Assembly (NCBI GenBank): GCA_035265325.1
Contig: DATFOS010000177.1
Coordinates: forward strand, 1-64,000
Length of the DNA stretch: 64,000 nucleotides
Origin: DATCLS01 sp035265325
GTDB taxonomy: Bacteria; Actinomycetota; Acidimicrobiia; Acidimicrobiales; VFJN01
Direction of reading: 5' to 3'
The translations under genes were made by a program, and so were the position numbers. Shown here piece by piece: positions 15,790 to 23,511 of this stretch. Under the pieces are notes generated by a model. That model made no database searches, was not told the origin of the DNA, and worked only from the letters and a program-made list of their open reading frames with translations. Numbering within the stretch: position 1 is the first letter of the stretch; each line of letters starts with the position of its first letter.

Positions 15790-16674
15790 TCAGCCCGCGG
15801 CGGCGCGGGCCTGGCGGGCGAGGGTGACGGTGGCGGCCCGGACGGCGTCGGCCGTGGCCACGGGCTCGTCGAACGGCAGGCGCACCCGCCCGGGGCCGCC
15901 GGGCCCGGTGGCCACCAGGTCCATGCCGTAGCGGTCCAGGCCCGTGACCGTGACCGACTCGGCGTCCGGGCGCCCGCCCAGGTGGCGGGCCATGAGCAGG
16001 CAGGCGTGGGCGTGGTCTGCGTTGAGGTGTGCGACCGCCCCGGCCGCGACCGGCGCCACGGGGTCGGGTTCGGCGGCGGCCCAGCCGTCGACCGATACCC
16101 AGGACATGCGCCCGTAGCCGCCGACGAACCGGATCGACGCCACCTCGAGCCGCCACAGGGCGAAGTCGCCGTAGTCGATGTAGGTGGCGGCGTGCGGGTT
16201 GCCCGCGAGGTGGGCCTCCCGGGCGGCGGGGACCTCGTCGTCCGGCACCACGGCCAGCGTGCCGAGCAGCGTGACCCGGGCGACCGCCAGCGGATCCTCG
16301 CCCGGAGCAACCGGCCGGGCGACCAGCAGCGACCCCCGGGGGTCGGCCCGCAGGTTCCGGGTGTGCTCGGCCATCTCGGAGATGCACAGGACCGGCCGGG
16401 CCGACGCGTCGAGCCCGTACGGGGCCACCGACCCGAACGGCGTGCCGGCCGGTTCGCGGGCCAGGGTGGACAACGTGCCGGTGGCGACGGGGGCGGCCAG
16501 CGTGCGCGCCCGCTCGGCGTCGGTCGGCTCCCGTCCCCGGACAACCGGCGCCACCACGGCGGGCGCCACCCCGCTGGGCACGACGTGGTCGGCCGGCGGC
16601 CCGGACGCGGCCGCGGCGCCTTCCGGGGTCGGGTCGGGAAGGGCCTCGTCGCCGGGACGCACACCATCGGTCAC
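15790..16674 (-). CDS. HugZ-like pyridoxamine-oxidase-fold protein with DUF2470
   Basis: About 294 residues in two domains. The first is a split-barrel FMN/heme-binding fold (TGTLSTLAREPAGTPFGSV, RPVLCISEMAEHTRNLRADPR, SLLVARPVAPGEDPLAVARV), and the second a DUF2470 domain opening with AVAHLNADHAHACLLMARH. Such proteins bind heme or flavin; some degrade heme. The N-terminal 45 residues are Pro/Ala-rich. The start is uncertain: GTG at 16674 is chosen because the conserved part begins soon after, but the frame is open to 16974. Confidence 0.8.
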   Translation of the reverse strand: MTDGVRPGDEALPDPTPEGAAAASGPPADHVVPSGVAPAVVAPVVRGREPTDAERARTLAAPVATGTLSTLAREPAGTPFGSVAPYGLDASARPVLCISEMAEHTRNLRADPRGSLLVARPVAPGEDPLAVARVTLLGTLAVVPDDEVPAAREAHLAGNPHAATYIDYGDFALWRLEVASIRFVGGYGRMSWVSVDGWAAAEPDPVAPVAAGAVAHLNADHAHACLLMARHLGGRPDAESVTVTGLDRYGMDLVATGPGGPGRVRLPFDEPVATADAVRAATVTLARQARAAAG

Positions 16675-16785
16675 CGTCGCAGTATCCCCGGTCACGATCC
16701 CCGTGCACGGCGACGCCACCGGCAGCGCCGGGCTCGCCGGCGGGCCGGGCGCTCGGAGGCCCGATCCGGTGGGCGGCCCGCACGC

Positions 16786-16814
16786 ATGACACGCCGACGG
16801 TGGACCGGTACGGT
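16786..16814 (+). promoter_or_regulatory. promoter for membrane-protein gene
   Basis: ATGACA (16786-16791), 17 bp, TACGGT (16809-16814). Transcription would begin near 16821, leaving a leader of about 40 nt before the first possible start at 16859. Confidence 0.45.
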
Positions 16815-16858
16815 CACCCTCCTGGGCCGAAAGGCCCTCGTCGAGGGTTGGGGGAAGC

Positions 16859-19207
16859 TTGGGGAGGCAGGTCTCGACAACGGCTCCGCGCCACGAGGGC
16901 TCCGACGCGCCCGGAGTGGCCGGCGTCGACCGGGAACGGGACCACCCCGAGGGTGGTGATGGACGCGACCACACCGACGCCGTCCGCGACGGCGACCGGG
17001 GTGACGCCTGCGGCAGCGGGCACGCCGCCCGACCGCTCCACCGGTTGCGAGACTTCTCGCCGCGGGGCCGCCTCGTCGCCGCCGCCTTCGGCTTGGCGCT
17101 CGTGGCGGCCCACGCCTACGCCGTCCTGCGGTTCGCCGGGGACTGGGTGGCGACCGGCGACACCGCCCTCATGGGCCTGCGGTCGCTCGACTCGCTCACA
17201 GACCGCATCCCGCTCGTGGGCCAGCCCTCCACGTCGGGCATGTACGGCGGGTTCCCGCGCAACGCATTCCATCCCGGGCCGCTGCACTTCTACCTGATGG
17301 CGCCGGTGGTCCGGCTGCTCGGCCTGACGGCCGGGATGCTGGCCGTGTCGGTGCTGGTCACGGGTTCGTCGGTGCTCGTCGCAGCCTGGGCGGTGTTCCG
17401 CCAGCTGGGCGCCCGGGCCGGCGCGTTCGCCGCGGTGCTCCTGGCACTGATCGTCTTCACCACCGGACCGGGCAGCCTGGTCTTCCCGGTCAGCTCGAAC
17501 ATCAGCGGCTACCCGTTGCTCACGGGCGCCGTGCTCGTGTGGTGCCTGCTGGCCGGCGACGACCGGCTGTTGCCGCTCGCCGTCGTGTTCCTCTCCTTCG
17601 CCGGCCAAGCCCACCTGGCCGTCTCGCCGACGGTGGCGATCCTGGGCGCCGCCACCGTCGTGGGCCTCGCCGTCCACTGGCGCCGGGCGGTGACCCCCGG
17701 CGGCTCGGGTGCCCTCCGGCGGCGAGTCGCCTGGCTCGGCGGCGGGTCGCTCCTGCTGGGGCTCGCTCTTTGGGCGCCGGTCCTCTACCAGGAGGTGCGC
17801 GGCGACCCCGGGAACCTGACGGCCATCGTCACGTTCGCCTCCGACGGCGACCGGCGCAGCGTCGGCCCGGAGGCCGCCGCCCGCCAGCTCGCGCATACGC
17901 TCGGATGGCCGCCGCTGCTGGGCCGGACCGACCTCGCCGGCGGCGACCTCCTCGGCCCCGTCGGCGGCGTGACGTGGGTGACCGCCGCCGCCGTCGTGGC
18001 CGCCCTGGTGGTCGCCGGCCTGCGCTGGCGCCGAGCCGCCCCCCGCCGCGCCCTGCTCGTCCTCATGACGGCGCCCGTGGCGGCGGCCGGCCTGGCCAGC
18101 GGGTCGAACGTGCCGGACTCGATCGAGCAGACCCGTTTGCCCTTCTACCACTGGGTCTGGCCCCTCACGCTGTTCGCCACCCTGGCCCTCGGCCTGGCCG
18201 CCGCCGACCTGGCCCGCGGCGTCGTGGCCCGGGCCGCCGAGCGCCGGCCGGGCCCGAGCACGCCGGCCGCCACCGTCGGCCGGCTCGCCACCCGCCTCCG
18301 CACCGGCCCGGGCGCCGCCGTCGTCACCGGGCTGGCGCTCGTGGCCGTCCTCGCTCCCGTCGCCGTCATGCCGGCGCTCGACCGGCGCAGCGACGAGCTG
18401 GACGCGTCCGGCGCCTTCGTCCCCCGCTGGGCGATCGACGCCCTGGCCGACCGGATCCTCGCCGCCGGGAACGACGGGACGAGCGATGCCGGGGCCGATG
18501 GCGACGGCCGCGGCGCCGGCGTCCGCCCGCGGGAACCGGTGGTCGTCGTGACGGTCGGCGGTTCCATCTTCGCCGGGACCGACGCCGCCGTGGCGATGCG
18601 CCTCATGGAGCGCGGCGTGGACGTCCGCTTCGCCCTCGGCCTCCGGGACTTCGTCGCCGACGAGCACCTCGTCGACCCGGGCGGCGTCGGGACGCTGGCG
18701 ATCATGGCGTCCCACGGGACCGTGGACGCGCCCCCGGACGACATCCCCGGCGAGGAGGTCGGCACCGTGCTCGTCGCCGACGGCATCGACCTCGGCGCCC
18801 ACGCCGCCCTGGTCGCCGCCCTCGACGGTGTGTCGGCCGACGACCTCGAGTTCGGGCCCGAGCTGACCACCTACGTCGAGCGGGGCGACGACGAGCGCAC
18901 GCTCGCCGAGATGACCCTCGCCGGCCTGCTCGCCGACCCGGCGGTCGGCCTCCAGGACCGCGCCTTCGTCGAGTTCCTCCTCGACCACCCGCTCGCCACC
19001 CCGTCGCTCGACCGCGAGGCCCTCGCCGCCCTGCGCGACAGCCTCCCGGCCGACGGCGTCGCCTCGCCGACGTTCAGGCTCCACCTGGTCACGGGCGAGG
19101 AGGCCGCCCGCACCCTGCAGCCGGGCGGTTGGTTGGACCGGCAGGCCGCACGCCAGGCCGAGGCCAACGGCCTGATCCGCGAGGAACGGGACGGGGAGGA
19201 CCCGTGA
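16859..19207 (+). CDS. polytopic membrane protein, probable GT-C glycosyltransferase
   Basis: Up to 782 residues with around ten hydrophobic helices between about residues 75 and 510, then a soluble extracytoplasmic-type domain of about 260 residues. The first loop after helix 1 holds acidic and aromatic text (GDWVATGDTALMGLRSLD, FHPGPLHFYLMAP), the layout of lipid-linked-sugar GT-C transferases (RgtA/ArnT-like), whose catalytic Asp sits in that loop. The tail has a strand VVVVTVGGSIFAG and no domain I know. The first ~65 residues are hydrophilic and may not be translated: TTG 16859 and GTG 16916 are candidate starts. Transporter function cannot be excluded. Confidence 0.75.
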   Translation: MGRQVSTTAPRHEGSDAPGVAGVDRERDHPEGGDGRDHTDAVRDGDRGDACGSGHAARPLHRLRDFSPRGRLVAAAFGLALVAAHAYAVLRFAGDWVATGDTALMGLRSLDSLTDRIPLVGQPSTSGMYGGFPRNAFHPGPLHFYLMAPVVRLLGLTAGMLAVSVLVTGSSVLVAAWAVFRQLGARAGAFAAVLLALIVFTTGPGSLVFPVSSNISGYPLLTGAVLVWCLLAGDDRLLPLAVVFLSFAGQAHLAVSPTVAILGAATVVGLAVHWRRAVTPGGSGALRRRVAWLGGGSLLLGLALWAPVLYQEVRGDPGNLTAIVTFASDGDRRSVGPEAAARQLAHTLGWPPLLGRTDLAGGDLLGPVGGVTWVTAAAVVAALVVAGLRWRRAAPRRALLVLMTAPVAAAGLASGSNVPDSIEQTRLPFYHWVWPLTLFATLALGLAAADLARGVVARAAERRPGPSTPAATVGRLATRLRTGPGAAVVTGLALVAVLAPVAVMPALDRRSDELDASGAFVPRWAIDALADRILAAGNDGTSDAGADGDGRGAGVRPREPVVVVTVGGSIFAGTDAAVAMRLMERGVDVRFALGLRDFVADEHLVDPGGVGTLAIMASHGTVDAPPDDIPGEEVGTVLVADGIDLGAHAALVAALDGVSADDLEFGPELTTYVERGDDERTLAEMTLAGLLADPAVGLQDRAFVEFLLDHPLATPSLDREALAALRDSLPADGVASPTFRLHLVTGEEAARTLQPGGWLDRQAARQAEANGLIREERDGEDP

Positions 19208-19365
19208 CCGTGGCCCCCTCCTGTGCCGACGCCGTGACCCGGGTCGGCGCCGGCGGTGCGGACTCGTCCAGGGCGGCACCGCCGCCGTCGGCGTAGAGGA
19301 GCGGCGGACCTCGCAGCCGGCCACCCCACCCGACGAGGCGGCCCGCCCGGCCGTGACGCGGCCCC

Positions 19366-19788
19366 TCAGCAGACGCAGAACTCGTTGCCCTCGGGGTCGG
19401 CCATCACGATGTGGTGGCCCTCGAACGGCTCGAGGACCCTGGCGCCGGCGGCCGCGAGCCGGTGGGCCTCGGCGCTGATGCGGGCCCAGCGCGCGTCGGG
19501 CGTGCCCGGGCCGCCCACCCGGACGTCGATGTGCAGGCGGTTCTTGGCGACCTTGGGCTCCGGCACGGCCAGGATGGCGATACGCGGCCCGACGCCGGCG
19601 GGGTCGTGGATCCACTCGCCGCCCGCCCGCTCGTCCTCGGGCACCTCGTAGTGGTCGAGCCACTCCTCCCGGGTCGTGAACGGCGGTGGCGGTGGCTCGT
19701 CCTCGTAGCCGAGCGCCAGCTTCCAGAAGTCGGCCACCAGCGTGGCGTCGGCACAGTCGAGCGTCAGGTCGATGCGGGCGGTTGCCAT
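19366..19788 (-). CDS. VOC/glyoxalase-like domain protein
   Basis: A 140-residue single vicinal-oxygen-chelate domain of the Glyoxalase_6 group. The beta-alpha-beta-beta-beta layout is visible in IDLTLDCADATLVADFWKLALGY, RIAILAVPEPKVAKNRLHIDVRV and the terminal MADPEGNEFCVC. Metal ligands such as His in LHID and Glu in EGNEF may be kept. Small-molecule binding or lyase activity is likely but unspecified. ACCGTA on the plus strand (19796-19801), that is TACGGT on the coding strand, stands 7 nt before the ATG, so a leaderless transcript is likely. Confidence 0.85.
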   Translation of the reverse strand: MATARIDLTLDCADATLVADFWKLALGYEDEPPPPPFTTREEWLDHYEVPEDERAGGEWIHDPAGVGPRIAILAVPEPKVAKNRLHIDVRVGGPGTPDARWARISAEAHRLAAAGARVLEPFEGHHIVMADPEGNEFCVC

Positions 19789-19879
19789 CACGTCGACCGT
19801 ACGCCCGGGGTGTGACGGCTTGGCTCGGTCGGGCGAAGGGGCGCGGCTCGGGCCGCCGGTCCGTGGCAGGCTCGCGCCC

Positions 19880-20296
19880 ATGTGGGATCGGGTCGGTGGG
19901 TTGCGGACCGTCGCGCTGGGCACGCCGGGCCGCTCGCGTGACCGGCTGAACCGGCTCGTCCTGGAGGGGGCGAAGACCGCCACGGCGGGGCTGTACGAGG
20001 TCGAGTACGTCGCCGAGGAAGAGGCGCTCGAGACGGTCGGCGAGCGGCTCGTCCTGCTCGACAGCGCCGAGGCCCCGATCGGGGTCATCGAGGTCACACG
20101 GGTCGAGACGTACCCGTTCCTCGAGGTCCCGTGGGAGTTCGCCGCCGCCGAAAACGAGGGCGACGACACGATCGAGGACTGGCGGCGCGGCCACCGGGAG
20201 TTCTTCGACGCCGTCGGCACGCCGGTACGGGACGGCGACCGCATGGTCTGCATCTGGTTCCGCCTCCTCGACGAGCCCCCGCCCACCCGGGGCTGA
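19880..20296 (+). CDS. ASCH domain protein
   Basis: A 138-residue ASCH-fold (PUA-like) protein. Family marks are LGTPGRSRDRLNRLVLEGAKTATAGLY (given in parts: GTPGRSRDRL and GAKTATAGL), GERLVLLDSAEAPIGVIEVT, WEFAAAENEGD, and DWRRGHREFF. ASCH proteins bind RNA or nucleosides; some are ribonucleases or amidohydrolases acting on modified cytidine. The ATG at 19880 is chosen because the conserved region begins at once; the frame extends upstream without homologous text. It is divergent from the VOC gene with 91 bp between. Confidence 0.85.
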   Translation: MWDRVGGLRTVALGTPGRSRDRLNRLVLEGAKTATAGLYEVEYVAEEEALETVGERLVLLDSAEAPIGVIEVTRVETYPFLEVPWEFAAAENEGDDTIEDWRRGHREFFDAVGTPVRDGDRMVCIWFRLLDEPPPTRG

Positions 20297-20308
20297 GTGC
20301 CGGTGCCC

Positions 20309-20350
20309 ATGGACCTGCGCGGCAGTGTCGCCGTGGTCACCGGCGGAACC
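20309..20350 (+). pseudogene. N-terminal remnant of a short-chain dehydrogenase
   Basis: The 14 codons MDLRGSVAVVTGGT read exactly like the start of an SDR dehydrogenase (beta-1 strand and the TGG of the TGxxxGxG motif), preceded by a plausible start context. After that the frame turns to Arg/Pro text with no further SDR motif (no YxxxK, no NAG), so the rest of the gene is deleted. It lies in the gap 20297-20623, whose remainder (20420-20623) is very GC-rich and holds nothing I can support. Confidence 0.6.
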
Positions 20351-20386
20351 GCCCGGCCGAGCCGTACCCGGCGTCGGCGGACGCGA

Positions 20387-20419
20387 GCATGCCCCGCCCA
20401 GGGGGAAGGCGGGGCATGC
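20387..20419. terminator. 12-bp perfect hairpin
   Basis: GCATGCCCCGCC (20387-20398) pairs perfectly with GGCGGGGCATGC (20408-20419) around a 9-nt loop. It lies just past the SDR remnant and may terminate transcription from the ASCH gene; it could also mark the deletion junction. No T-run follows. Confidence 0.55.
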
Positions 20420-20623
20420 GCTGCCGGTCACGAGCGCCGGTGGGGCGCCGGTGACAGGCCGGGCGGCGGCTGGCGGGTGCCGCCGTTCGGCCGGGATGCC
20501 GCCGGGCCGGACGGGGAATCCGGGGCCGGGGCTGGGGGCCCGGCCGGGCTTTGGGGAGAGCCCTCCGGCGACGGAGCGGCCGGGCCGCCGCGTCGGCGGC
20601 CGCCGGGCCTCCTCGGTGAGGGA

Positions 20624-20791
20624 CTAGGGCGTCGCCCCGCGTCGGGCGACGGTCGGTCGGAACAAGCGCACCTGGCGCTGCCCGCTCGGCGCCGCCGCGA
20701 TCAGCGTCCCGCCCGAAGCGGTGCGGTACACGACCTCGGTCGAGCCGATCCGCCGGCGGTTGGTGCGTCGGTTCCCATCGGACTTCCACAT
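20624..20791 (-). CDS. small basic protein with VVYR/ASGGT/PSG motif
   Basis: A 55-residue, strongly basic protein (MWKSDGNRRTNRRRIG start). Its core, VVYRTASGGTLIAAAPSG followed by R-x-x-RP, reappears in the 54-residue protein at 36971-37135 (VVYRLASGGTVVASNPSG, then RP), so the two are relatives. GAGGAGG stands 6 nt before the ATG at 20791; a second in-frame ATG at 20836 would give 70 residues but has a weaker site. No membrane segment, signal peptide or cysteine. Function unknown; the charge and size would suit nucleic-acid or ribosome binding, which is only a guess. Confidence 0.65.
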   Translation of the reverse strand: MWKSDGNRRTNRRRIGSTEVVYRTASGGTLIAAAPSGQRQVRLFRPTVARRGATP

Positions 20792-21115
20792 GGTGGCCTC
20801 CTCGGCCTCGGTGATCCTGTGCTGCTGTACCTGCATTGTGAGGACCGGGGGCGGCCGCCGGAATGGTGCTGCCTCCCGAGCCGACGTGGGGCTGTCCCCC
20901 CTATAGAGGTCGGCCACCGGGCCTCGATACACACCATGCGCGACGCCGCTTGGACGCGGCTTGCATCCCGCTGGCACGGCGCAGTCACGGCCGGCAGCCG
21001 GTGCGAGCGGGCTCGGCGGCCGGCCGCCGGTGAGAGACGGCTCGATGCCTTACCCCTACCGGCGGTAACCTGAGCACGATTTCGCCACGCCCGCAGGTGA
21101 GAGCAGAGGACACGC
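20792..21115. other. intergenic region upstream of ethA
   Basis: A 324-bp divergent gap between the small basic protein and ethA. It holds a GC-only palindrome (21014-21029), which is low-complexity, and TTACC (21050-21054) facing GGTAA (21064-21068), a possible repressor site just before ethA. There is no gene I can support. Confidence 0.4.
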
Positions 21116-22591
21116 GTGGAGCATCTCGACGTCCTGATCGTCGGCGCCGGTCTGTCCGGCATCGGCGCCGCCCACCACCTGCAGGCCAAGTGCCCGTGGG
21201 CGAGCTACGCCGTCTTCGAGGCCCGCGACGCCGTGGGCGGCACCTGGGACCTGTTCCGGTACCCCGGCGTCCGGTCCGACTCCGACATGTTCACCCTGGG
21301 CTACTCGTTCCGCCCGTGGAGGCACGACCGGACGATCGCCGATGGCGGCTCGATCCTGCAGTACATCCGCGACACGGCGGCCGAGGCGGGCATCCACCGC
21401 CACATCCGCTTCCACCACCGGGTCACGTCGGCCGCCTGGTCCACCGAGGACGCCCGCTGGCACGTGACCGCCAAGCGGGCCGACACCGGCGAGTCGGTCG
21501 AGCTGACCTGCGGGTTCCTGTTCTCGTGTAGCGGCTATTACCGCTACGACCGGGGCTACCTGCCCGACTTCCCGGGCATCGACGACTACGCCGGCATGCT
21601 CATCCACCCCCAGGCCTGGCCGGAGGGCTTCGACCACGCCGGCAGGCGCATCGTCGTGATCGGCAGCGGGGCGACGGCGATTACGCTGGTGCCGTCGCTG
21701 GCCGAGACGGCCGAGCACGTGACGATGCTCCAGCGCTCCCCCAGCTACATCGCCTCGCTCCCGAACGTGAGCCCGATCGCCCCGTTCGTGCGCAAGGTCA
21801 TGCCGGCCCGGTGGTCGGCCCCGGCGACCCGCTGGCTGCACGCCCTCGGCACGCAGGCCTTCTTCCGGTTCAGCCGGCTGCGGCCGCACGTGGTGAGCCG
21901 GGCGCTGCGGCAGGGCGTCCAGCGCCAGCTGCCGCCGGGCTACGACGTCGAGACCCACTTCACGCCCCGGTACGACCCGTGGGACCAGCGCCTCTGCGTC
22001 GTCCCCGACGGTGACCTGTTCGCCGCCATCAGCAGGGGGACCGCGTCGGTCGTCACCGACCGGATCGATCGCTTCACCGAGAAGGGCCTGCTGCTCGAGT
22101 CCGGGACGGAGCTCGAGGCCGAGGTCGTCGTGACCGCCACCGGGCTTGACCTGTTGTTCCTGGGCGGCATCGCGCTGTCGGTCGACGGCGAGGCGGTCGA
22201 CGTGGCGGCGAGGCTCACCTACAAGGGGATCATGCTGGAGGGCGTGCCGAACCTGGCCTTCGCCGTCGGCTACACGAACGCCTCGTGGACGCTCAAGGCC
22301 GACCTCACCAGCGACTACGTCTGCCGGCTGCTCGACCACCTGCGCAAGGTCGGCCTGCGCCAGGCGACACCGCGCAACACCGGCGGCTCCGTCAGCACCG
22401 AGCCGCTGCTGGGCCTGACCTCGGGCTACGTCCAGCGCTCGGCCCACCTGTTCCCGAAGCAGGGCTCGCGCGTCCCCTGGCAGGTCCACCAGAGCTACCT
22501 CAAGGACTACCGCGCACTGCGGCTCAAGCCGATCCAGGACGAGGCCATGGCCTTGTCCAACCCCACCGCCGACGCGGTCCGCGTGCGTTAA
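21116..22591 (+). CDS. ethA: EthA-type flavin Baeyer-Villiger monooxygenase
   Basis: NADPH- and O2-dependent FAD monooxygenase converting ketones to esters; in mycobacteria EthA activates ethionamide. At 491 residues it has the normal length and aligns along its whole length with EthA from memory: FAD motif GAGLSG at 10-15, GGTWDLFRYPGVRSDSDM near 42-59, the BVMO fingerprint Y159-x-G-x3-H165-x3-W169-P, NADPH motif GSGATA at 184-189, and the tail AVGYTNASWTLKADL. Phe of the fingerprint is Tyr, as tolerated in this group. Start is GTG with GAGGA upstream. No ethR-like TetR gene is adjacent. Confidence 0.92.
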   Translation: MEHLDVLIVGAGLSGIGAAHHLQAKCPWASYAVFEARDAVGGTWDLFRYPGVRSDSDMFTLGYSFRPWRHDRTIADGGSILQYIRDTAAEAGIHRHIRFHHRVTSAAWSTEDARWHVTAKRADTGESVELTCGFLFSCSGYYRYDRGYLPDFPGIDDYAGMLIHPQAWPEGFDHAGRRIVVIGSGATAITLVPSLAETAEHVTMLQRSPSYIASLPNVSPIAPFVRKVMPARWSAPATRWLHALGTQAFFRFSRLRPHVVSRALRQGVQRQLPPGYDVETHFTPRYDPWDQRLCVVPDGDLFAAISRGTASVVTDRIDRFTEKGLLLESGTELEAEVVVTATGLDLLFLGGIALSVDGEAVDVAARLTYKGIMLEGVPNLAFAVGYTNASWTLKADLTSDYVCRLLDHLRKVGLRQATPRNTGGSVSTEPLLGLTSGYVQRSAHLFPKQGSRVPWQVHQSYLKDYRALRLKPIQDEAMALSNPTADAVRVR

Positions 22592-22600
22592 CTCGTTGGG

Positions 22601-22619
22601 CGATAGGCGCCGCCTATCG
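22601..22619. promoter_or_regulatory. OxyR-like operator before ahpC
   Basis: CGATAGGCG-C-CGCCTATCG is a perfect 9-bp inverted repeat and contains ATAG-N7-CTAT, the half-site form recognised by OxyR. It lies about 104 bp before the ahpC ATG and 10 bp past the ethA stop. An oxyR-type gene is two genes downstream. Control of ahpC by that OxyR is inferred from site form and context. Confidence 0.75.
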
Positions 22620-22722
22620 GCGTGAGTGCCAAAGTCGATCGAGGATAACTATCGTTCTTGGGAGCCTCGATCTAGCCTGCCTATGTCCCGTAGACCCCCC
22701 TCCCACGGAGGCAACGCACGCA

Positions 22723-23286
22723 ATGGCGCTGATCAACACCGAGCTCAAGCCGTTCACGGCCACCGCTTACCACGACGGCGAGTTCGTCGACGTGAGCGAC
22801 GAGGACCTGAGGGGCAAGTGGTCGGTCGTGTTTTTCTACCCCGCCGACTTCACCTTCGTCTGCCCGACCGAGCTGGGTGACCTGGCCGACAACTACGCCG
22901 AGTTCCAGCGGCTCGGGGTCGAGATCTACTCGGTGTCGACCGACACGCACTTCACGCACAAGGCGTGGCACGACACCTCCGACACGATCGGCAAGATCCG
23001 GTACCCGATGATCGGCGACCCGACCACGGCGATCTCGCAGAACTTCGACGTCCTGCGTGAGAACGAAGGCCTCGCCGACCGCGGCACGTTCGTGATCGAC
23101 CCCGACGGCATCATCCAGGTCGTCGAGATCACGGCCGAGGGCATCGGCCGGAACGCGGTCGAGCTGCTCCGCAAGGTCAAGGCGGCGATCTACGTCCGTG
23201 AGCACCCGAACGAGGTGTGCCCGGCCAAGTGGGAAGAGGGCGACGACACCCTCGCCCCGTCGCTCGACCTCGTCGGCAAGATTTAA
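22723..23286 (+). CDS. ahpC: alkyl hydroperoxide reductase subunit C (peroxiredoxin)
   Basis: Cytosolic typical 2-Cys peroxiredoxin reducing H2O2 and organic peroxides. At 187 residues it matches E. coli-type AhpC almost position by position: peroxidatic Cys47 in FVCPTE, resolving Cys166 in EVCPAKW, plus YSVSTDTHFTHKAWH, IGDPT and the terminal TLAPSLDLVGKI. This is the AhpF-served form, unlike the AhpD-linked mycobacterial AhpC, and ahpF does follow. CGGAGG stands about 9 nt before the ATG. Confidence 0.97.
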   Translation: MALINTELKPFTATAYHDGEFVDVSDEDLRGKWSVVFFYPADFTFVCPTELGDLADNYAEFQRLGVEIYSVSTDTHFTHKAWHDTSDTIGKIRYPMIGDPTTAISQNFDVLRENEGLADRGTFVIDPDGIIQVVEITAEGIGRNAVELLRKVKAAIYVREHPNEVCPAKWEEGDDTLAPSLDLVGKI

Positions 23287-23288
23287 TC

Positions 23289-23436
23289 CCTCGGGGGGCT
23301 TCGCCCCCCGAGTGCCCCCGCCGGGGCTGCGCCCCGGACAACGCGTGGGCGGGCCACCGCACGAACCCACCACCTCGGGGGCTTCGCCCCCCGAGTCCCC
23401 CCGCCGGGGCTGCGCCCCGGACAACGCGTGGGTGAG
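23289..23436. repeat. duplicated GC-rich double-hairpin unit between ahpC and ahpF
   Basis: Two copies of a unit of about 64 bp begin at 23289 and 23373 and differ at only a few positions. Each holds a long stem closed by CTTCG (CTCGGGGGG with CCCCCCGAG, 23290-23312 in copy 1), then CCGGGGC-TGC-GCCCCGG (23321-23337 and 23404-23420), then ACAACGCGTGGG. The ahpC-ahpF gap of 225 bp is mostly this. The hairpins may stabilise or end the ahpC message so that ahpC is made in excess of ahpF. It also looks like a dispersed actinobacterial palindrome family. Confidence 0.75.
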
Positions 23437-23511
23437 CCCGTCGCCTGACGGGCCCGCCCACGCCGTTCCCCCACCACGTTCCCGCCCGCCCCCACCCGGT
23501 AGGAGCATTCG

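Noticed and set aside
19204..19296. 30-codon frame starting as GTGA overlap with the membrane-protein stop
   Set aside because: The overlap is suggestive, but the peptide is Ala/Gly/Pro low-complexity with no signal, membrane segment or motif.
16814..20431. Very long minus-strand open frame (over 1200 codons) across the membrane-protein, VOC and ASCH genes
   Set aside because: It is antisense to well-supported genes, lacks any recognisable domain and reflects the scarcity of stops in high-GC DNA. Similar long shadows elsewhere (for example 38276-41671 beyond 39190, and 41086-44871) were dropped for the same reason.
21014..21029. 16-bp perfect palindrome upstream of ethA as an operator
   Set aside because: It is made only of G and C in CGG/CCG units, expected often at this base composition.
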